Shown here piece after piece: positions 20,392-28,624 of a stretch of 64,000 nucleotides of DNA. Source of the DNA: Rhizobium redzepovicii (GTDB lineage Bacteria > Pseudomonadota > Alphaproteobacteria > Rhizobiales > Rhizobiaceae); assembly GCF_019793435.1 (NCBI RefSeq), contig NZ_JAILYH010000014.1, forward strand, positions 1 to 64,000, read 5' to 3'. Each line of letters starts with the position of its first letter. Position 1 is the first letter of the stretch. A program made the position numbers and the translations under genes. The notes beneath the pieces are model-generated. The model searched no databases. It was not told the origin of the DNA and worked only from the letters and a program-made list of their open reading frames with translations.

Positions 20392-21861
20392 TCAGCCCAC
20401 TGAGCCTTCCAGCGAAATGCTGATCAGCTTCTGCGCCTCGACGGCGAATTCCATCGGCAATTCCTGCAGGACTTCCTTGACGAAGCCGTTGACGATCAGG
20501 GCGATCGCCGCTTCGGTCGGGATGCCGCGCTGCAGGCAGTAGAACAGCTGATCCTCGGAGATCTTCGAGGTTGTCGCCTCATGCTCGAACTGCGCCGTCG
20601 AGTTCTTCGCCTCGATGTAGGGCACGGTATGGGCGCCGCACTTGTCGCCGATCAACAGCGAGTCGCACTGGGTGAAGTTGCGCGCATTCGAAGCCTTGCG
20701 GTGGGCCGAGACCTGGCCGCGATAAGTATTGTTGGAAACGCCGGCGGCGATGCCCTTGGAGACGATGCGGCTCGACGTGTTCTTGCCGAGATGGATCATC
20801 TTGGTGCCGCTGTCGATCTGCTGATGGCCGTTAGAGACGGCGATCGAATAGAACTCGCCGCGGCTGTCGTCGCCGCGCAGGATGCAGGACGGATATTTCC
20901 AGGTGATCGCCGAGCCGGTTTCGACCTGCGTCCAGGAGATCTTCGACCGGTCGCCGCGGCAGTCGCCGCGCTTGGTGACGAAGTTGTAGATGCCGCCCTT
21001 GCCTTCCTTATCGCCCGGATACCAGTTCTGGACGGTGGAATATTTGATCTCGGCATCGTCGAGCGCAACGAGTTCGACGACAGCCGCATGCAGCTGGTTT
21101 TCGTCGCGCTGCGGCGCCGTGCAGCCTTCGAGATAGGAGACGTAGGCGCCTTCTTCCGCAATGATCAGGGTGCGCTCGAACTGGCCGGTGCCCTTCTCAT
21201 TGATGCGGAAATAGGTGGACAGCTCCATCGGGCAGCGAACGCCCTTCGGCACGAAGACGAAGGAGCCGTCGGTAAAGACCGCCGAATTGAGCGTCGCATA
21301 GTAGTTGTCGCTCGTTGGAACGACGGAGCCGAGGTACTTCTGTACCAGCTCCGGATACTCGCGGATGGCTTCCGAGATCGACATGAAGATCACGCCGGCC
21401 TTCTTCAGCTCTGCCTTGAAGGTGGTGACGACCGAGACGCTGTCGAAAACGGCATCGACGGCGATCTTCGGCTTCTCGACGCCGGCAAGGATCTCCTGCT
21501 CACGCAGCGGGATGCCAAGCTTCTCATAGACCTTCAACAGCTCCGGATCGACCTCGTCGAGCGATTTCGGGCCCGGCGTGCTCTTCGGCGCGGCGTAATA
21601 ATAGATGTCGTTGAAATCGATCTTCGGATAGTCGACGCGCGCCCAGGTCGGCTCTTCCAGCGTCAGCCAGCGACGATAGGCCTCGAGACGCCATTCCAGC
21701 ATCCACTCCGGCTCCTGCTTCTTCGCCGAAATGAAGCGGATGATATCTTCGGACAGGCCTTTCGGCGCTTTGTCCATCTCAATGACGGTCTCGAAACCGT
21801 ATTTGTACTGGTCCACATCGATCAGGCGCACCTGGTCGATTGTTTCCTGCACCGCAGCCAT
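20392..21861 (-). CDS. sufB: Fe-S assembly scaffold subunit SufB
   Basis: A 489-residue core scaffold of the SufBCD complex where the nascent cluster is built. Visible marks are DIIRFISAKKQEPEWMLEWR, PKIDFNDIYYYAAPK, VPKGVRCPMELSTYFRIN, LEGCTAPQRDENQLHAAVVE, and the end with CDSLLIGDKCGAHTVPYIE and SEDQLFYCLQRGIPTEAAIA. The ATG at 21861 follows GGAG and starts MAAVQETIDQ; an extension to 21888 is not needed. It lies 93 bases after the iscS-like gene. Confidence 0.96.
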   Translation of the reverse strand: MAAVQETIDQVRLIDVDQYKYGFETVIEMDKAPKGLSEDIIRFISAKKQEPEWMLEWRLEAYRRWLTLEEPTWARVDYPKIDFNDIYYYAAPKSTPGPKSLDEVDPELLKVYEKLGIPLREQEILAGVEKPKIAVDAVFDSVSVVTTFKAELKKAGVIFMSISEAIREYPELVQKYLGSVVPTSDNYYATLNSAVFTDGSFVFVPKGVRCPMELSTYFRINEKGTGQFERTLIIAEEGAYVSYLEGCTAPQRDENQLHAAVVELVALDDAEIKYSTVQNWYPGDKEGKGGIYNFVTKRGDCRGDRSKISWTQVETGSAITWKYPSCILRGDDSRGEFYSIAVSNGHQQIDSGTKMIHLGKNTSSRIVSKGIAAGVSNNTYRGQVSAHRKASNARNFTQCDSLLIGDKCGAHTVPYIEAKNSTAQFEHEATTSKISEDQLFYCLQRGIPTEAAIALIVNGFVKEVLQELPMEFAVEAQKLISISLEGSVG

Positions 21862-21954
21862 CTCATTCTCCAATCTCGCCGGATACAAGGTCCGGCAGCT
21901 TGTAGTGTTTGGGCATTTCTCTTGCCCTTTATGTAAGAGGCCAAAAGGGACTTT

Positions 21955-23172
21955 TCAGCCCGATTGGCAAGCAGAAATTTGCGTTTCCGCAAGTTTTGAC
22001 ACGGGGCAAGCCGCCTCGCCCGCCGACCTGCGCCGGTTGGCGATCTTGGCGAAAGCCGCAATCGCCCTGTCGATATCTTCTTCCGTCGTCGAAAAGCCGA
22101 GCGAGATGCGCAGCGCTCCGAGCTTGGCGTCGCGGCCCATCGCCGTCAGCACATGGCTTTCGCCAAGCCGACCCGATGAGCAGGCCGAGCCTGCGGAAAG
22201 TGCAACGCCTTCGAGATCGAAGGCGATCTGTCCGGTCTCGGCCTTCAGCCCCGGCAGGGTGAAGAAGATCGTATTGGCGACACGCTCGCCACCCTCGCCG
22301 TGGATCATCACGTCGGCTGCGGCCTGACGCATGCCGGCTTCTAGCCGCTCGCGCAACGCGCCGATCGCCGCGTTGCGCGCCTCGAGTTCGTCGACCGCCG
22401 CTTCTGCTGCCGCGCCGAAGCCGATCAGCGCCAGCGAATTCTGTGTCCCTGAGCGGTGACCCCGCTCCTGTCCGCCGCCCTGGATCAGCGGCCTGGGCAT
22501 CAGCGCCTCGCCGCGCGCAATGAGCGCGCCGGCACCCTTCGGCCCGCCGATCTTATGCGAGGAAACGATTATGAAATCGGCACCGATCTTTTCGATATCG
22601 AGCGCGATGCGGGCCGCCGCCTGCACGGCGTCGACCACGAAGAGCCCGCCGTGGGCGTGGACGATCTTTGCCGCTGCCTCGACAGGCTGCACGATTCCCG
22701 TCTCGTTGTTGACGAGCATGATAGCGACCATCGGCAGACCCGCAGCCTTGTCATGCGCTTCGAGCAGGTGGCCGAGCGCATCGAGAGCGACGATGCCGGC
22801 TTCCGTCACCGGGATCTCCGTCATACTCTCTCTGGCGAAGCGCCCGCCTTCGCGCACAGCCGGATGCTCGATCGCCGAAAAATAGAGATGGCCAAGCCGA
22901 AGCGGCGTGCGGCCCATGCGGAAATCCGACGTCAGCACCAGATTGGCGGCCTCGGTCGCGCCGCTGGTAAAGACCACATTGCCGGCATCGGTGCCGGCAA
23001 GTGCTGCCACCTTGCGCCGTGCGCCTTCGATGGCGGCGCGAGCGGCCCGGCCCTCGCCGTGAACGGAATTTGGATTGCCGAAAATGTCGATGGCGCGCAT
23101 GATCGCCGCGCGTGCTGCGGGGTGCAGCGGCGCTGTGGCGTTCCAGTCGAGATAAAGGCGTGGCGGCGCCAT
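21955..23172 (-). CDS. cysteine desulfurase, group I (NifS/IscS-like)
   Basis: A 405-residue PLP enzyme at the head of the suf operon, distinct from SufS further down. It begins RLYLDWNATAPLHPAAR and has GNPNSVHGEGRAARAAIEGA. The PLP lysine is in IIVSSHKIGGPKGAGALIA and the Cys loop is LSAGSACSSGRLGES, which has the extended group I form. It supplies sulfur for clusters or tRNA thiolation. Called sufS2 in some rhizobial genomes; which role is dominant cannot be told. The promoter and Irr box lie just upstream. Confidence 0.93.
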   Translation of the reverse strand: MAPPRLYLDWNATAPLHPAARAAIMRAIDIFGNPNSVHGEGRAARAAIEGARRKVAALAGTDAGNVVFTSGATEAANLVLTSDFRMGRTPLRLGHLYFSAIEHPAVREGGRFARESMTEIPVTEAGIVALDALGHLLEAHDKAAGLPMVAIMLVNNETGIVQPVEAAAKIVHAHGGLFVVDAVQAAARIALDIEKIGADFIIVSSHKIGGPKGAGALIARGEALMPRPLIQGGGQERGHRSGTQNSLALIGFGAAAEAAVDELEARNAAIGALRERLEAGMRQAAADVMIHGEGGERVANTIFFTLPGLKAETGQIAFDLEGVALSAGSACSSGRLGESHVLTAMGRDAKLGALRISLGFSTTEEDIDRAIAAFAKIANRRRSAGEAACPVSKLAETQISACQSG

Positions 23173-23287
23173 GATCTTCAGTCCTGCGCTTGACGAGCTT
23201 GCTTCAGCATCCGCGGTTCATTTTTCTTGAAATTTCCGCCGGGCTTGCCTTATGACACATTCCACGATGCGTGGATCGCCATGCAAG

Positions 23288-23304
23288 TTTCGAATTGTTC
23301 TAAA
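23288..23304 (-). promoter_or_regulatory. Irr-type iron control element (ICE box) at the suf promoter
   Basis: On the minus strand this is TTTAGAAcaaTTCGAAA, matching the published Irr box (TTTAGAA-N3-TTCTAAA) at 13 of 14 defined positions. It overlaps the likely transcription start of the suf operon, placed by the promoter at 23309-23337. In Rhizobiaceae Irr represses iron-using pathways when iron is short, so repression of suf in low iron is the expected effect. The site is also upstream of the divergent hydrolase gene. Confidence 0.7.
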
Positions 23305-23308
23305 CTGC

Positions 23309-23337
23309 GTTTTAGAAAAGCTGACAACACTAGTCAA
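23309..23337 (-). promoter_or_regulatory. candidate suf operon promoter
   Basis: On the minus strand TTGACT (23337-23332) and TAAAAC (23314-23309) are 17 bases apart, close to the rhizobial housekeeping consensus. Transcription would start near 23302, inside the Irr box, about 130 bases before the iscS-like start codon. Confidence 0.55.
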
Positions 23338-23389
23338 GTCATGTTGTCGTCCGACGCAGCGCGAACGCGAAATAAAACCCGGAGTACCA

Positions 23390-24067
23390 ATGCCCGAAGT
23401 TATTTTCAACGGCCCAGCCGGCCGTCTTGAAGGCCGCTACCAGCCCTCCAAGGAAAAAAGCGCGCCCATCGCCCTGATTCTGCATCCGCATCCGCAGTTC
23501 GGCGGCACGATGAATAATCAGATCGTCTACCAGCTCTTCTACATGTTCCAGAAGCGCGGGTTCACGACGTTGCGCTTCAATTTCCGGGGCATCGGCCGCA
23601 GCCAGGGCGAATTCGACCACGGCGCCGGCGAACTCTCGGATGCTGCCTCGGCGCTCGACTGGGTCCAGAGCCTGCACCCTGATTCGAAGACCTGTTGGGT
23701 CGCCGGTTATTCCTTCGGTTCCTGGATCGGCATGCAGCTCTTGATGCGCCGGCCGGAGATCGAAGGCTTTATGTCGATCGCCCCGCAGCCGAACACTTAC
23801 GACTTTTCCTTCCTGGCGCCCTGCCCCTCCTCCGGCCTGATCATCAACGGCGAGGCCGACAAGGTAGCGCCGGAAAAGGACGTCAATGGCCTTGTGGAGA
23901 AGCTGAAGACCCAGAAGGGCATTCTGATTACCCACCGCACCGTTTCCAACGCCAACCACTTCTTCAACGGCCAGGTGGAAACGCTGATGGGCGAATGCGA
24001 GGACTACCTCGACCGCCGCCTGAACGGCGAGTTGGTGCCAGAGCCGGCCGCCAAGCGGATCCGCTGA
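23390..24067 (+). CDS. alpha/beta-hydrolase, COG2945 type
   Basis: A 225-residue soluble alpha/beta-hydrolase. The oxyanion region is LILHPHPQFGGTMNNQIV, the strand-helix FNFRGIGRSQGEFDHG follows, and the nucleophile elbow is AGYSFGSWIG with Ser in GxSxG. The acid is probably in INGEADKVAP and the His in NANHFFNG. The substrate is not known. The ATG at 23390 follows GGAG; the open frame back to 23252 crosses the suf promoter and is not coding. Divergent from the suf operon across about 217 bases. Confidence 0.85.
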   Translation: MPEVIFNGPAGRLEGRYQPSKEKSAPIALILHPHPQFGGTMNNQIVYQLFYMFQKRGFTTLRFNFRGIGRSQGEFDHGAGELSDAASALDWVQSLHPDSKTCWVAGYSFGSWIGMQLLMRRPEIEGFMSIAPQPNTYDFSFLAPCPSSGLIINGEADKVAPEKDVNGLVEKLKTQKGILITHRTVSNANHFFNGQVETLMGECEDYLDRRLNGELVPEPAAKRIR

Positions 24068-24137
24068 CCTCATAGCGCCGAAACCATCCCGCTCGGCACG
24101 ATCCAGGTCGCTTGGGTCGATTGTGCCGGAACAGATC

Positions 24138-24175
24138 ACCTACCGTGTTGCAATCTATATTGCAGTGCGGTAGGT
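24138..24175. repeat. 38-bp inverted repeat / hairpin upstream of the acyltransferase gene
   Basis: Arms 24138-24154 and 24159-24175 pair over 17 positions with a CTAT loop. The outer ACCTACCG / CGGTAGGT and inner TGCAAT / ATTGCA blocks are perfect, and the three middle pairs are G-T, so as RNA the stem is unbroken. No T run follows, so a plain terminator for the hydrolase gene is not obvious. It may be an operator, a stabilising 3' hairpin or a small palindromic repeat. Confidence 0.6.
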
Positions 24176-24207
24176 TCCTCGCGATCCTAACTAAAGCGAG
24201 GTCCGCA

Positions 24208-25383
24208 ATGACCAAGTCGTTCGGGGAAGTCCTGGATAAGTATAGGGGTATCGGTCCGGGGTTCGACTTTCTTCGAATTGGGCTCGCCTTTTCTATCGTA
24301 TTGACCCATTCCTTTTTGCTGACAAGGAATGATGCCTTCATCAGGGGCTCGGTACTCTGGTTTACCGAATATGCTCTTGTTCCGATGTTTTTCGCGTTGA
24401 GCGGATTTCTGATCGCCGGCAGTGCCCAACGCCTGAGCCTGCGGAACTTCCTGATCAATCGCGGCTTGCGAATCGTCCCCGCACTGGCCGTCGATATCGT
24501 CGTTTGTTCGCTGATCATCGGGCCGATCATCACGGTCGTCTATCATGCCGACTATTTTACCGATCCGCGATTTTTCAAATACTTCCTGAATATCGTCGGC
24601 TGGATCCATTACGAGCTGCCGGGTGTCTTCCAGGACAATCCCAGCCAGCGTGTCAACGGCGCGCTCTGGACGGTTCCCTGGGAAATCTTCTGCTACATCA
24701 TCATGTCGTTCCTGATGATCACCGCCATCGTGAAGACCCGCTATAAGCTGCTCGCCGTGACGGCCGCCTATATCGTCCTCGGCCTGATCGTGCAGAAAAT
24801 GCCCTATCTGTTCCCGGGCTCGATCAAGCCGATCGCGCGCTTTCTGTTCATGAGCCGGGGCTCGCAGCTGATAACGGCATTCATGATGGGCATCGTCGCC
24901 TTTCAGTTCAAAGCCGTCATTCCGTATTCCCGCTGGCTATTTGCTGCCGCCTGCCTGGTTTGCGTCGTCGCCATTGTTACCCTCGACAGCCAGGCAGTGG
25001 AGTCGGTGATCAACCGGCCGATCGTCATCACCTCGCTGGTTTACATCACAGTCTTCATCGGCCTGTCGGAAGTTCCGATTCCCGCCTTCTTCAGGAAAGG
25101 CGACTATTCCTACGGGGTCTATCTCTACCACGATCCGTTCTTGCAGATCTGGATCAGCTCTTTCCCCACGGTCTTTCTCTATCCGAAATATGGTGCACTG
25201 GCGCTCTATCTCGTCGGCCTGCCCTCGGCCCTCGCCGTCGCGGTCCTGTCCTGGCATTTCATCGAGAAGCCGATCCTTGGCCTTCGCAAGAAATTCTCAT
25301 TCATCGCCCAGGTCAGAGGCGTCGAGGATGGCAATCAGGCTGGGCGCGGATCCAATGTCCGGCCAGTCGCCGTAAAGAGTTAG
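24208..25383 (+). CDS. acyltransferase family 3 (OafA-like) membrane protein
   Basis: A 391-residue integral membrane protein with about ten helices. The acyltransferase-3 pattern is seen at the start: GFDFLRIGLAFSIVLTHSF with the conserved His, FFALSGFLIAGSA, NFLINRGLRIVPAL, and WTVPWEIFCYIIM. The end has YSYGVYLYHDPF and WHFIEKPIL. Such enzymes add acetyl or other acyl groups to surface glycans. The ATG at 24208 follows GCGAGG. The last 29 residues overlap a small minus-strand frame. Codons such as AGG, ATA and GTA near the start are less typical than in its neighbours, which hints at acquisition but is not proof. Confidence 0.85.
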   Translation: MTKSFGEVLDKYRGIGPGFDFLRIGLAFSIVLTHSFLLTRNDAFIRGSVLWFTEYALVPMFFALSGFLIAGSAQRLSLRNFLINRGLRIVPALAVDIVVCSLIIGPIITVVYHADYFTDPRFFKYFLNIVGWIHYELPGVFQDNPSQRVNGALWTVPWEIFCYIIMSFLMITAIVKTRYKLLAVTAAYIVLGLIVQKMPYLFPGSIKPIARFLFMSRGSQLITAFMMGIVAFQFKAVIPYSRWLFAAACLVCVVAIVTLDSQAVESVINRPIVITSLVYITVFIGLSEVPIPAFFRKGDYSYGVYLYHDPFLQIWISSFPTVFLYPKYGALALYLVGLPSALAVAVLSWHFIEKPILGLRKKFSFIAQVRGVEDGNQAGRGSNVRPVAVKS

Positions 25384-25452
25384 GGCTTTGCCGGCCGCAT
25401 GGTCGGGACTGAGGAAACCGGGCCGCGTCTTCAGCATCACCCTCTCGCTCAT
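25297..25452 (-). CDS. small ORF coupled to anmK, possibly a truncated remnant
   Basis: An open frame of 51 residues (MSERVMLKTRPGFLSPDHAA... to ...ILDASDLGDE) begins with an ATG that overlaps the anmK stop by four bases (ATGA) on the same strand. A later ATG at 25437 has GAGAGG close upstream. It overlaps the last 87 bases of the acyltransferase gene on the other strand. No family is recognised. It could be a short native protein, or the 5' end of a gene cut when the acyltransferase gene arrived. Coding is not proven. Confidence 0.35.
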   Translation of the reverse strand: MSERVMLKTRPGFLSPDHAAGKALTLYGDWPDIGSAPSLIAILDASDLGDE

Positions 25453-26567
25453 GGCCTTGCGAGCATCCCGCCGCTGACGGGGGCGGTAACGCCCGTCGTG
25501 CCAGGAAATGTCAGCGGCAGCCCGTCCAGCGAGCGGACGGCGAGATAGCCCCAGGCCTCGGCCTCCATAGCGTCGCCATCGAAGCCGGCCTGCTCGGCGG
25601 TCAACACATGCGATCCCAGTGCTTCGGCCATGGCCGAAAACTCCGCCATCACTGTGGCGTTTAGCCGCCCGCCGCCGCAGACGATATAGATCGACGGGCT
25701 CTCCGGTAGGAAACCGGCAGATTTGACGATCGCGGCGGCAGCGACATGCGCGAGCGTCCGGGCGCCGTCTTCGAGACTCGCTTCGCCATCCCGAAGCGGC
25801 GCGAAATCGCCGCGATCGAGCGAGCGGCGGACATTGCCGCGGAAGAACGGGTTATCAAGGTAACGCTCCGCCAGGGCGGCCACGACCTTGCCGCGTCCGG
25901 CGATCTCGCCGCCGGGATCGTAAGTTTTGCCGGTCTGCATCTCCACCCACTGGTCGATCAGCGTATTGCCCGGGCCGCTGTCGAAGGCCGATATCCGCCC
26001 GTCCGTGCCGATGAAGGTCAGGTTGGAAATACCGCCGATATTGACGAAACAGACAGCCTGCCCGGCCTGCTGGAATTTTCCGGCCAGTGCCGCATGATAG
26101 GCCGGCACCAGCGGCGCGCCCTGGCCACCATGAACCATATCGTTGGCACGCATGTCATAGACCACCGGTATGCCGGTTTGGCGCGCCAATTCTTGGCCGT
26201 CGCCGATCTGGACCGTCAGCCCCTCGTCGGGCCGGTGAAGCACGGTCTGGCCATGGAAGCCGAGGACATCGACGGCATCGGCAGCAAGCCCGAAACGCTC
26301 CAGGAATGCCGCAACGGCAATTGCATGCCGTTGGGTCAACTCAAGCTCGATGTCGCGAAGTTCAGCGGAGCGGCCGTTCCTGTCGGTCAGCGGTCGCGCC
26401 AGTTCGAGCGCCCGTTTCAGCTGCCCGCGGAAATCGGCCTCATAGGGCACGCCCAGGAACGGCCCGCGGTCGATGAAGCCGCGGCCGTCGGTCCTGATCA
26501 GCGCCACGTCGATTCCATCCATCGACGTGCCGCTCATCAGGCCGATCGCGGTTCTGATGACATCCAT
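25449..26567 (-). CDS. anmK: anhydro-N-acetylmuramic acid kinase
   Basis: A 372-residue sugar kinase that opens and phosphorylates anhydro-MurNAc to MurNAc-6-phosphate in peptidoglycan recycling. Marks are IGLMSGTSMDGIDVALI at the start, FHGQTVLHRP, VYDMRANDMVHGGQGAPLVP, NIGGISNLTFIG, and FDSGPGNTLIDQWV. The ATG at 26567 follows GGAGG; the frame runs open to 26645 but into the intergenic region shared with tyrS, so the shorter start is right. It is divergent from tyrS. Confidence 0.95.
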   Translation of the reverse strand: MDVIRTAIGLMSGTSMDGIDVALIRTDGRGFIDRGPFLGVPYEADFRGQLKRALELARPLTDRNGRSAELRDIELELTQRHAIAVAAFLERFGLAADAVDVLGFHGQTVLHRPDEGLTVQIGDGQELARQTGIPVVYDMRANDMVHGGQGAPLVPAYHAALAGKFQQAGQAVCFVNIGGISNLTFIGTDGRISAFDSGPGNTLIDQWVEMQTGKTYDPGGEIAGRGKVVAALAERYLDNPFFRGNVRRSLDRGDFAPLRDGEASLEDGARTLAHVAAAAIVKSAGFLPESPSIYIVCGGGRLNATVMAEFSAMAEALGSHVLTAEQAGFDGDAMEAEAWGYLAVRSLDGLPLTFPGTTGVTAPVSGGMLARP

Positions 26568-26698
26568 GAGGCTTGCCTCCCATGCGATTCCCGGATGCAC
26601 TTTTATAAAAACAGTGCTAAACGCGCCGCGACAGATCAACAACAACGAACTTGCGTGAAGCCATATGGGTCAAGCGCAGACACCAAGAGACGAAAGCC

Positions 26699-27955
26699 AT
26701 GTCCGAGTTCAAGTCCGATTTCCTCCGCACGCTGAAAGAGCGCGGCTTCATTCATCAGGTTTCCGATGAACGTGGCCTCGACGATATGTTCGCCAAGGAA
26801 ACCGTGACGGCCTATATCGGCTACGACCCGACGGCATCCAGCCTCCATGTCGGCCATCTCACCCAGATCATGATGCTGCACTGGCTGCAGGCAACCGGCC
26901 ACCGCCCGATTTCTCTGATGGGCGGCGGCACCGGCATGGTCGGCGACCCCTCCTTCAAGGAGGAAGCCCGCCAGCTGATGACGATCGAAACGATCGAGCA
27001 GAATATCGCCTCGATCAAGAACTGCTTCTCGAACTATCTCGACTACGACAAACCCGGCAATGCCGCGCTGATGATCAACAATGCCGAATGGCTGCGCTCG
27101 TTGAACTACCTCGAGTTCCTGCGCGATGTCGGCCGTCATTTCTCCGTCAACCGCATGCTGTCCTTCGACAGCGTGAAGACGCGCCTTGACCGCGAACAGT
27201 CGCTGTCCTTCCTGGAATTCAACTACATGATCCTCCAGGCCTACGACTTCGTCGAGCTTGCCAAGCGCTACGACTGCCGTCTGCAGATGGGCGGTTCTGA
27301 TCAGTGGGGCAATATCGTCAACGGCATCGATCTCGGTCACCGCATGGGGACACAGCAGCTCTACGCACTGACATCGCCGCTGCTGACGACGTCATCAGGC
27401 GCCAAGATGGGCAAGTCGGCATCCGGCGCGGTCTGGCTGAATGCCGACCTGCGCCCCGTCTATGACTTCTGGCAATATTGGCGCAACACCGAGGATGCCG
27501 ACGTGCCGCGCTTCCTCAAGCTCTTCACCACGCTGCCGATGGATGAAATCGCAAGGCTTTCGGCGATCGGCGGTTCGGAGCTGAACGAGGTCAAGAAGAT
27601 TCTGGCGACCGAAGTTACCGCCATCCTGCACGGCCGTCCGGCCGCCGAGCAGGCTGCGGAAACGGCGCGCAAGACCTTCGAAGAAGGCGGGCTGTCGGAA
27701 AACCTGCCGTCCGTCGATATCCCTGCGACCGAACTCGACGGCGGCATCGGCCTGCTGTCCCTGATGGTCCGCGCTGGCCTTGCCGGCTCGAACGGCGAAG
27801 CGCGCCGACACGTCCAGGGCGGCGCGGTGCGCATCAACGACGAGGCGATCAGCGACGAACGCCGTCTGATCGGCAGCAACGAAATCACCGCCGACGGCGT
27901 CATCAAGCTCTCGCTCGGTAAAAAGAAGCACATTTTGATCCGCCGCGCCGCCTAA
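26699..27955 (+). CDS. tyrS: tyrosyl-tRNA synthetase
   Basis: A 418-residue class I aminoacyl-tRNA synthetase that charges tRNA-Tyr. The HIGH-type motif is SLHVGHL, the tyrosine pocket is in GYDPTAS and QMGGSDQWGNI, and the KMSKS motif appears as AKMGKSA. An S4 RNA-binding domain ends the protein (ARRHVQGGAVRIND). Length is normal. Start at ATG 26699; the open frame back to 26651 adds 16 non-conserved residues. No tRNA-type leader is seen. A rhizobial repeat follows the gene. Confidence 0.97.
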   Translation: MSEFKSDFLRTLKERGFIHQVSDERGLDDMFAKETVTAYIGYDPTASSLHVGHLTQIMMLHWLQATGHRPISLMGGGTGMVGDPSFKEEARQLMTIETIEQNIASIKNCFSNYLDYDKPGNAALMINNAEWLRSLNYLEFLRDVGRHFSVNRMLSFDSVKTRLDREQSLSFLEFNYMILQAYDFVELAKRYDCRLQMGGSDQWGNIVNGIDLGHRMGTQQLYALTSPLLTTSSGAKMGKSASGAVWLNADLRPVYDFWQYWRNTEDADVPRFLKLFTTLPMDEIARLSAIGGSELNEVKKILATEVTAILHGRPAAEQAAETARKTFEEGGLSENLPSVDIPATELDGGIGLLSLMVRAGLAGSNGEARRHVQGGAVRINDEAISDERRLIGSNEITADGVIKLSLGKKKHILIRRAA

Positions 27956-27981
27956 GCGGATCCAGTTTCGAATGGATATCT

Positions 27982-28085
27982 AAAGCGTGCCGCGATCTTT
28001 CAGATTCGCTTGTCACGCTTTATGTCTTTGTTTTTTCGCATGTCATTATCGCAAAACCGCTGCACACTTTTGCGAGACATGCTTT
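27982..28085. repeat. rhizobial intergenic palindromic repeat
   Basis: The segment after tyrS contains two inverted repeats: AAAGCGTG (27982-27989) with CACGCTTT (28014-28021), then GCATGTC (28038-28044) with GACATGC (28076-28082), separated by a T-rich run. I recognise this type of sequence (T-rich run, GCATGTC, then TGCACACTTTTGCG) as a common intergenic repeat in Rhizobium chromosomes. It may act as the tyrS terminator. A degenerate piece of related sequence occurs near 6980-7016. Confidence 0.65.
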
Positions 28086-28141
28086 AAGGCGGCGTCCGCG
28101 CCGGCTTTTCTTTGTCCAACTCCTGAATAGGCGGGTAACCC

Positions 28142-28423
28142 TCACTCAGCGCCTGGCCGAGAAATCGCGTCCATTCGTTCAGCCTCCTGGAAGACATAGG
28201 GAGGCGGATTGGCGTCTGGCGCGCGCGTCACGCGTGACCACCAGCTGATCGAGAAGGTCGGCGGCGTCACCGTCGCGTCGAGAGGAACCGTCAGCACATG
28301 GGCGGAACGAATGAGCTCGGTTGGCCTCAGCCTGTCGCTCTTTTCTGCAGAATGCGAAACCTCTCCAGCTGCGGCGGCGATCACCGCGACCGATACGAAA
28401 GAGACTGTCCGAGCGCACTGCAT
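28142..28423 (-). CDS. hypothetical small secreted protein
   Basis: A 93-residue frame that starts MQCARTVSFVSVAVIAAAAG, which could be a signal peptide, followed by a polar region with no recognised domain (SAEKSDRLRPTELIRSAHVL). Start codons at 28438 and 28450 are also possible. No good ribosome site is visible. It fills an otherwise empty stretch between tyrS and the GH13 gene (27956-28624); if it is not coding, that stretch holds only the repeat. Confidence 0.35.
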   Translation of the reverse strand: MQCARTVSFVSVAVIAAAAGEVSHSAEKSDRLRPTELIRSAHVLTVPLDATVTPPTFSISWWSRVTRAPDANPPPYVFQEAERMDAISRPGAE

Positions 28424-28624
28424 GGCATCCTCCGACATCGCGCCGACCATTATTTGCTAGCCGGAAGCTGCATTACATCAGAATTACCTAAAATAGGCAA
28501 AGCATCATTGCCCGACTGGACAGTATAGGTCGGAATCAGCGGATAAGCCGTGCGACAAAGACCGCTTTATCGGAACCTTTTCCGCCCGCCGGGATTTGCG
28601 ACCAGATTGGATTGGAGCTCCGGC

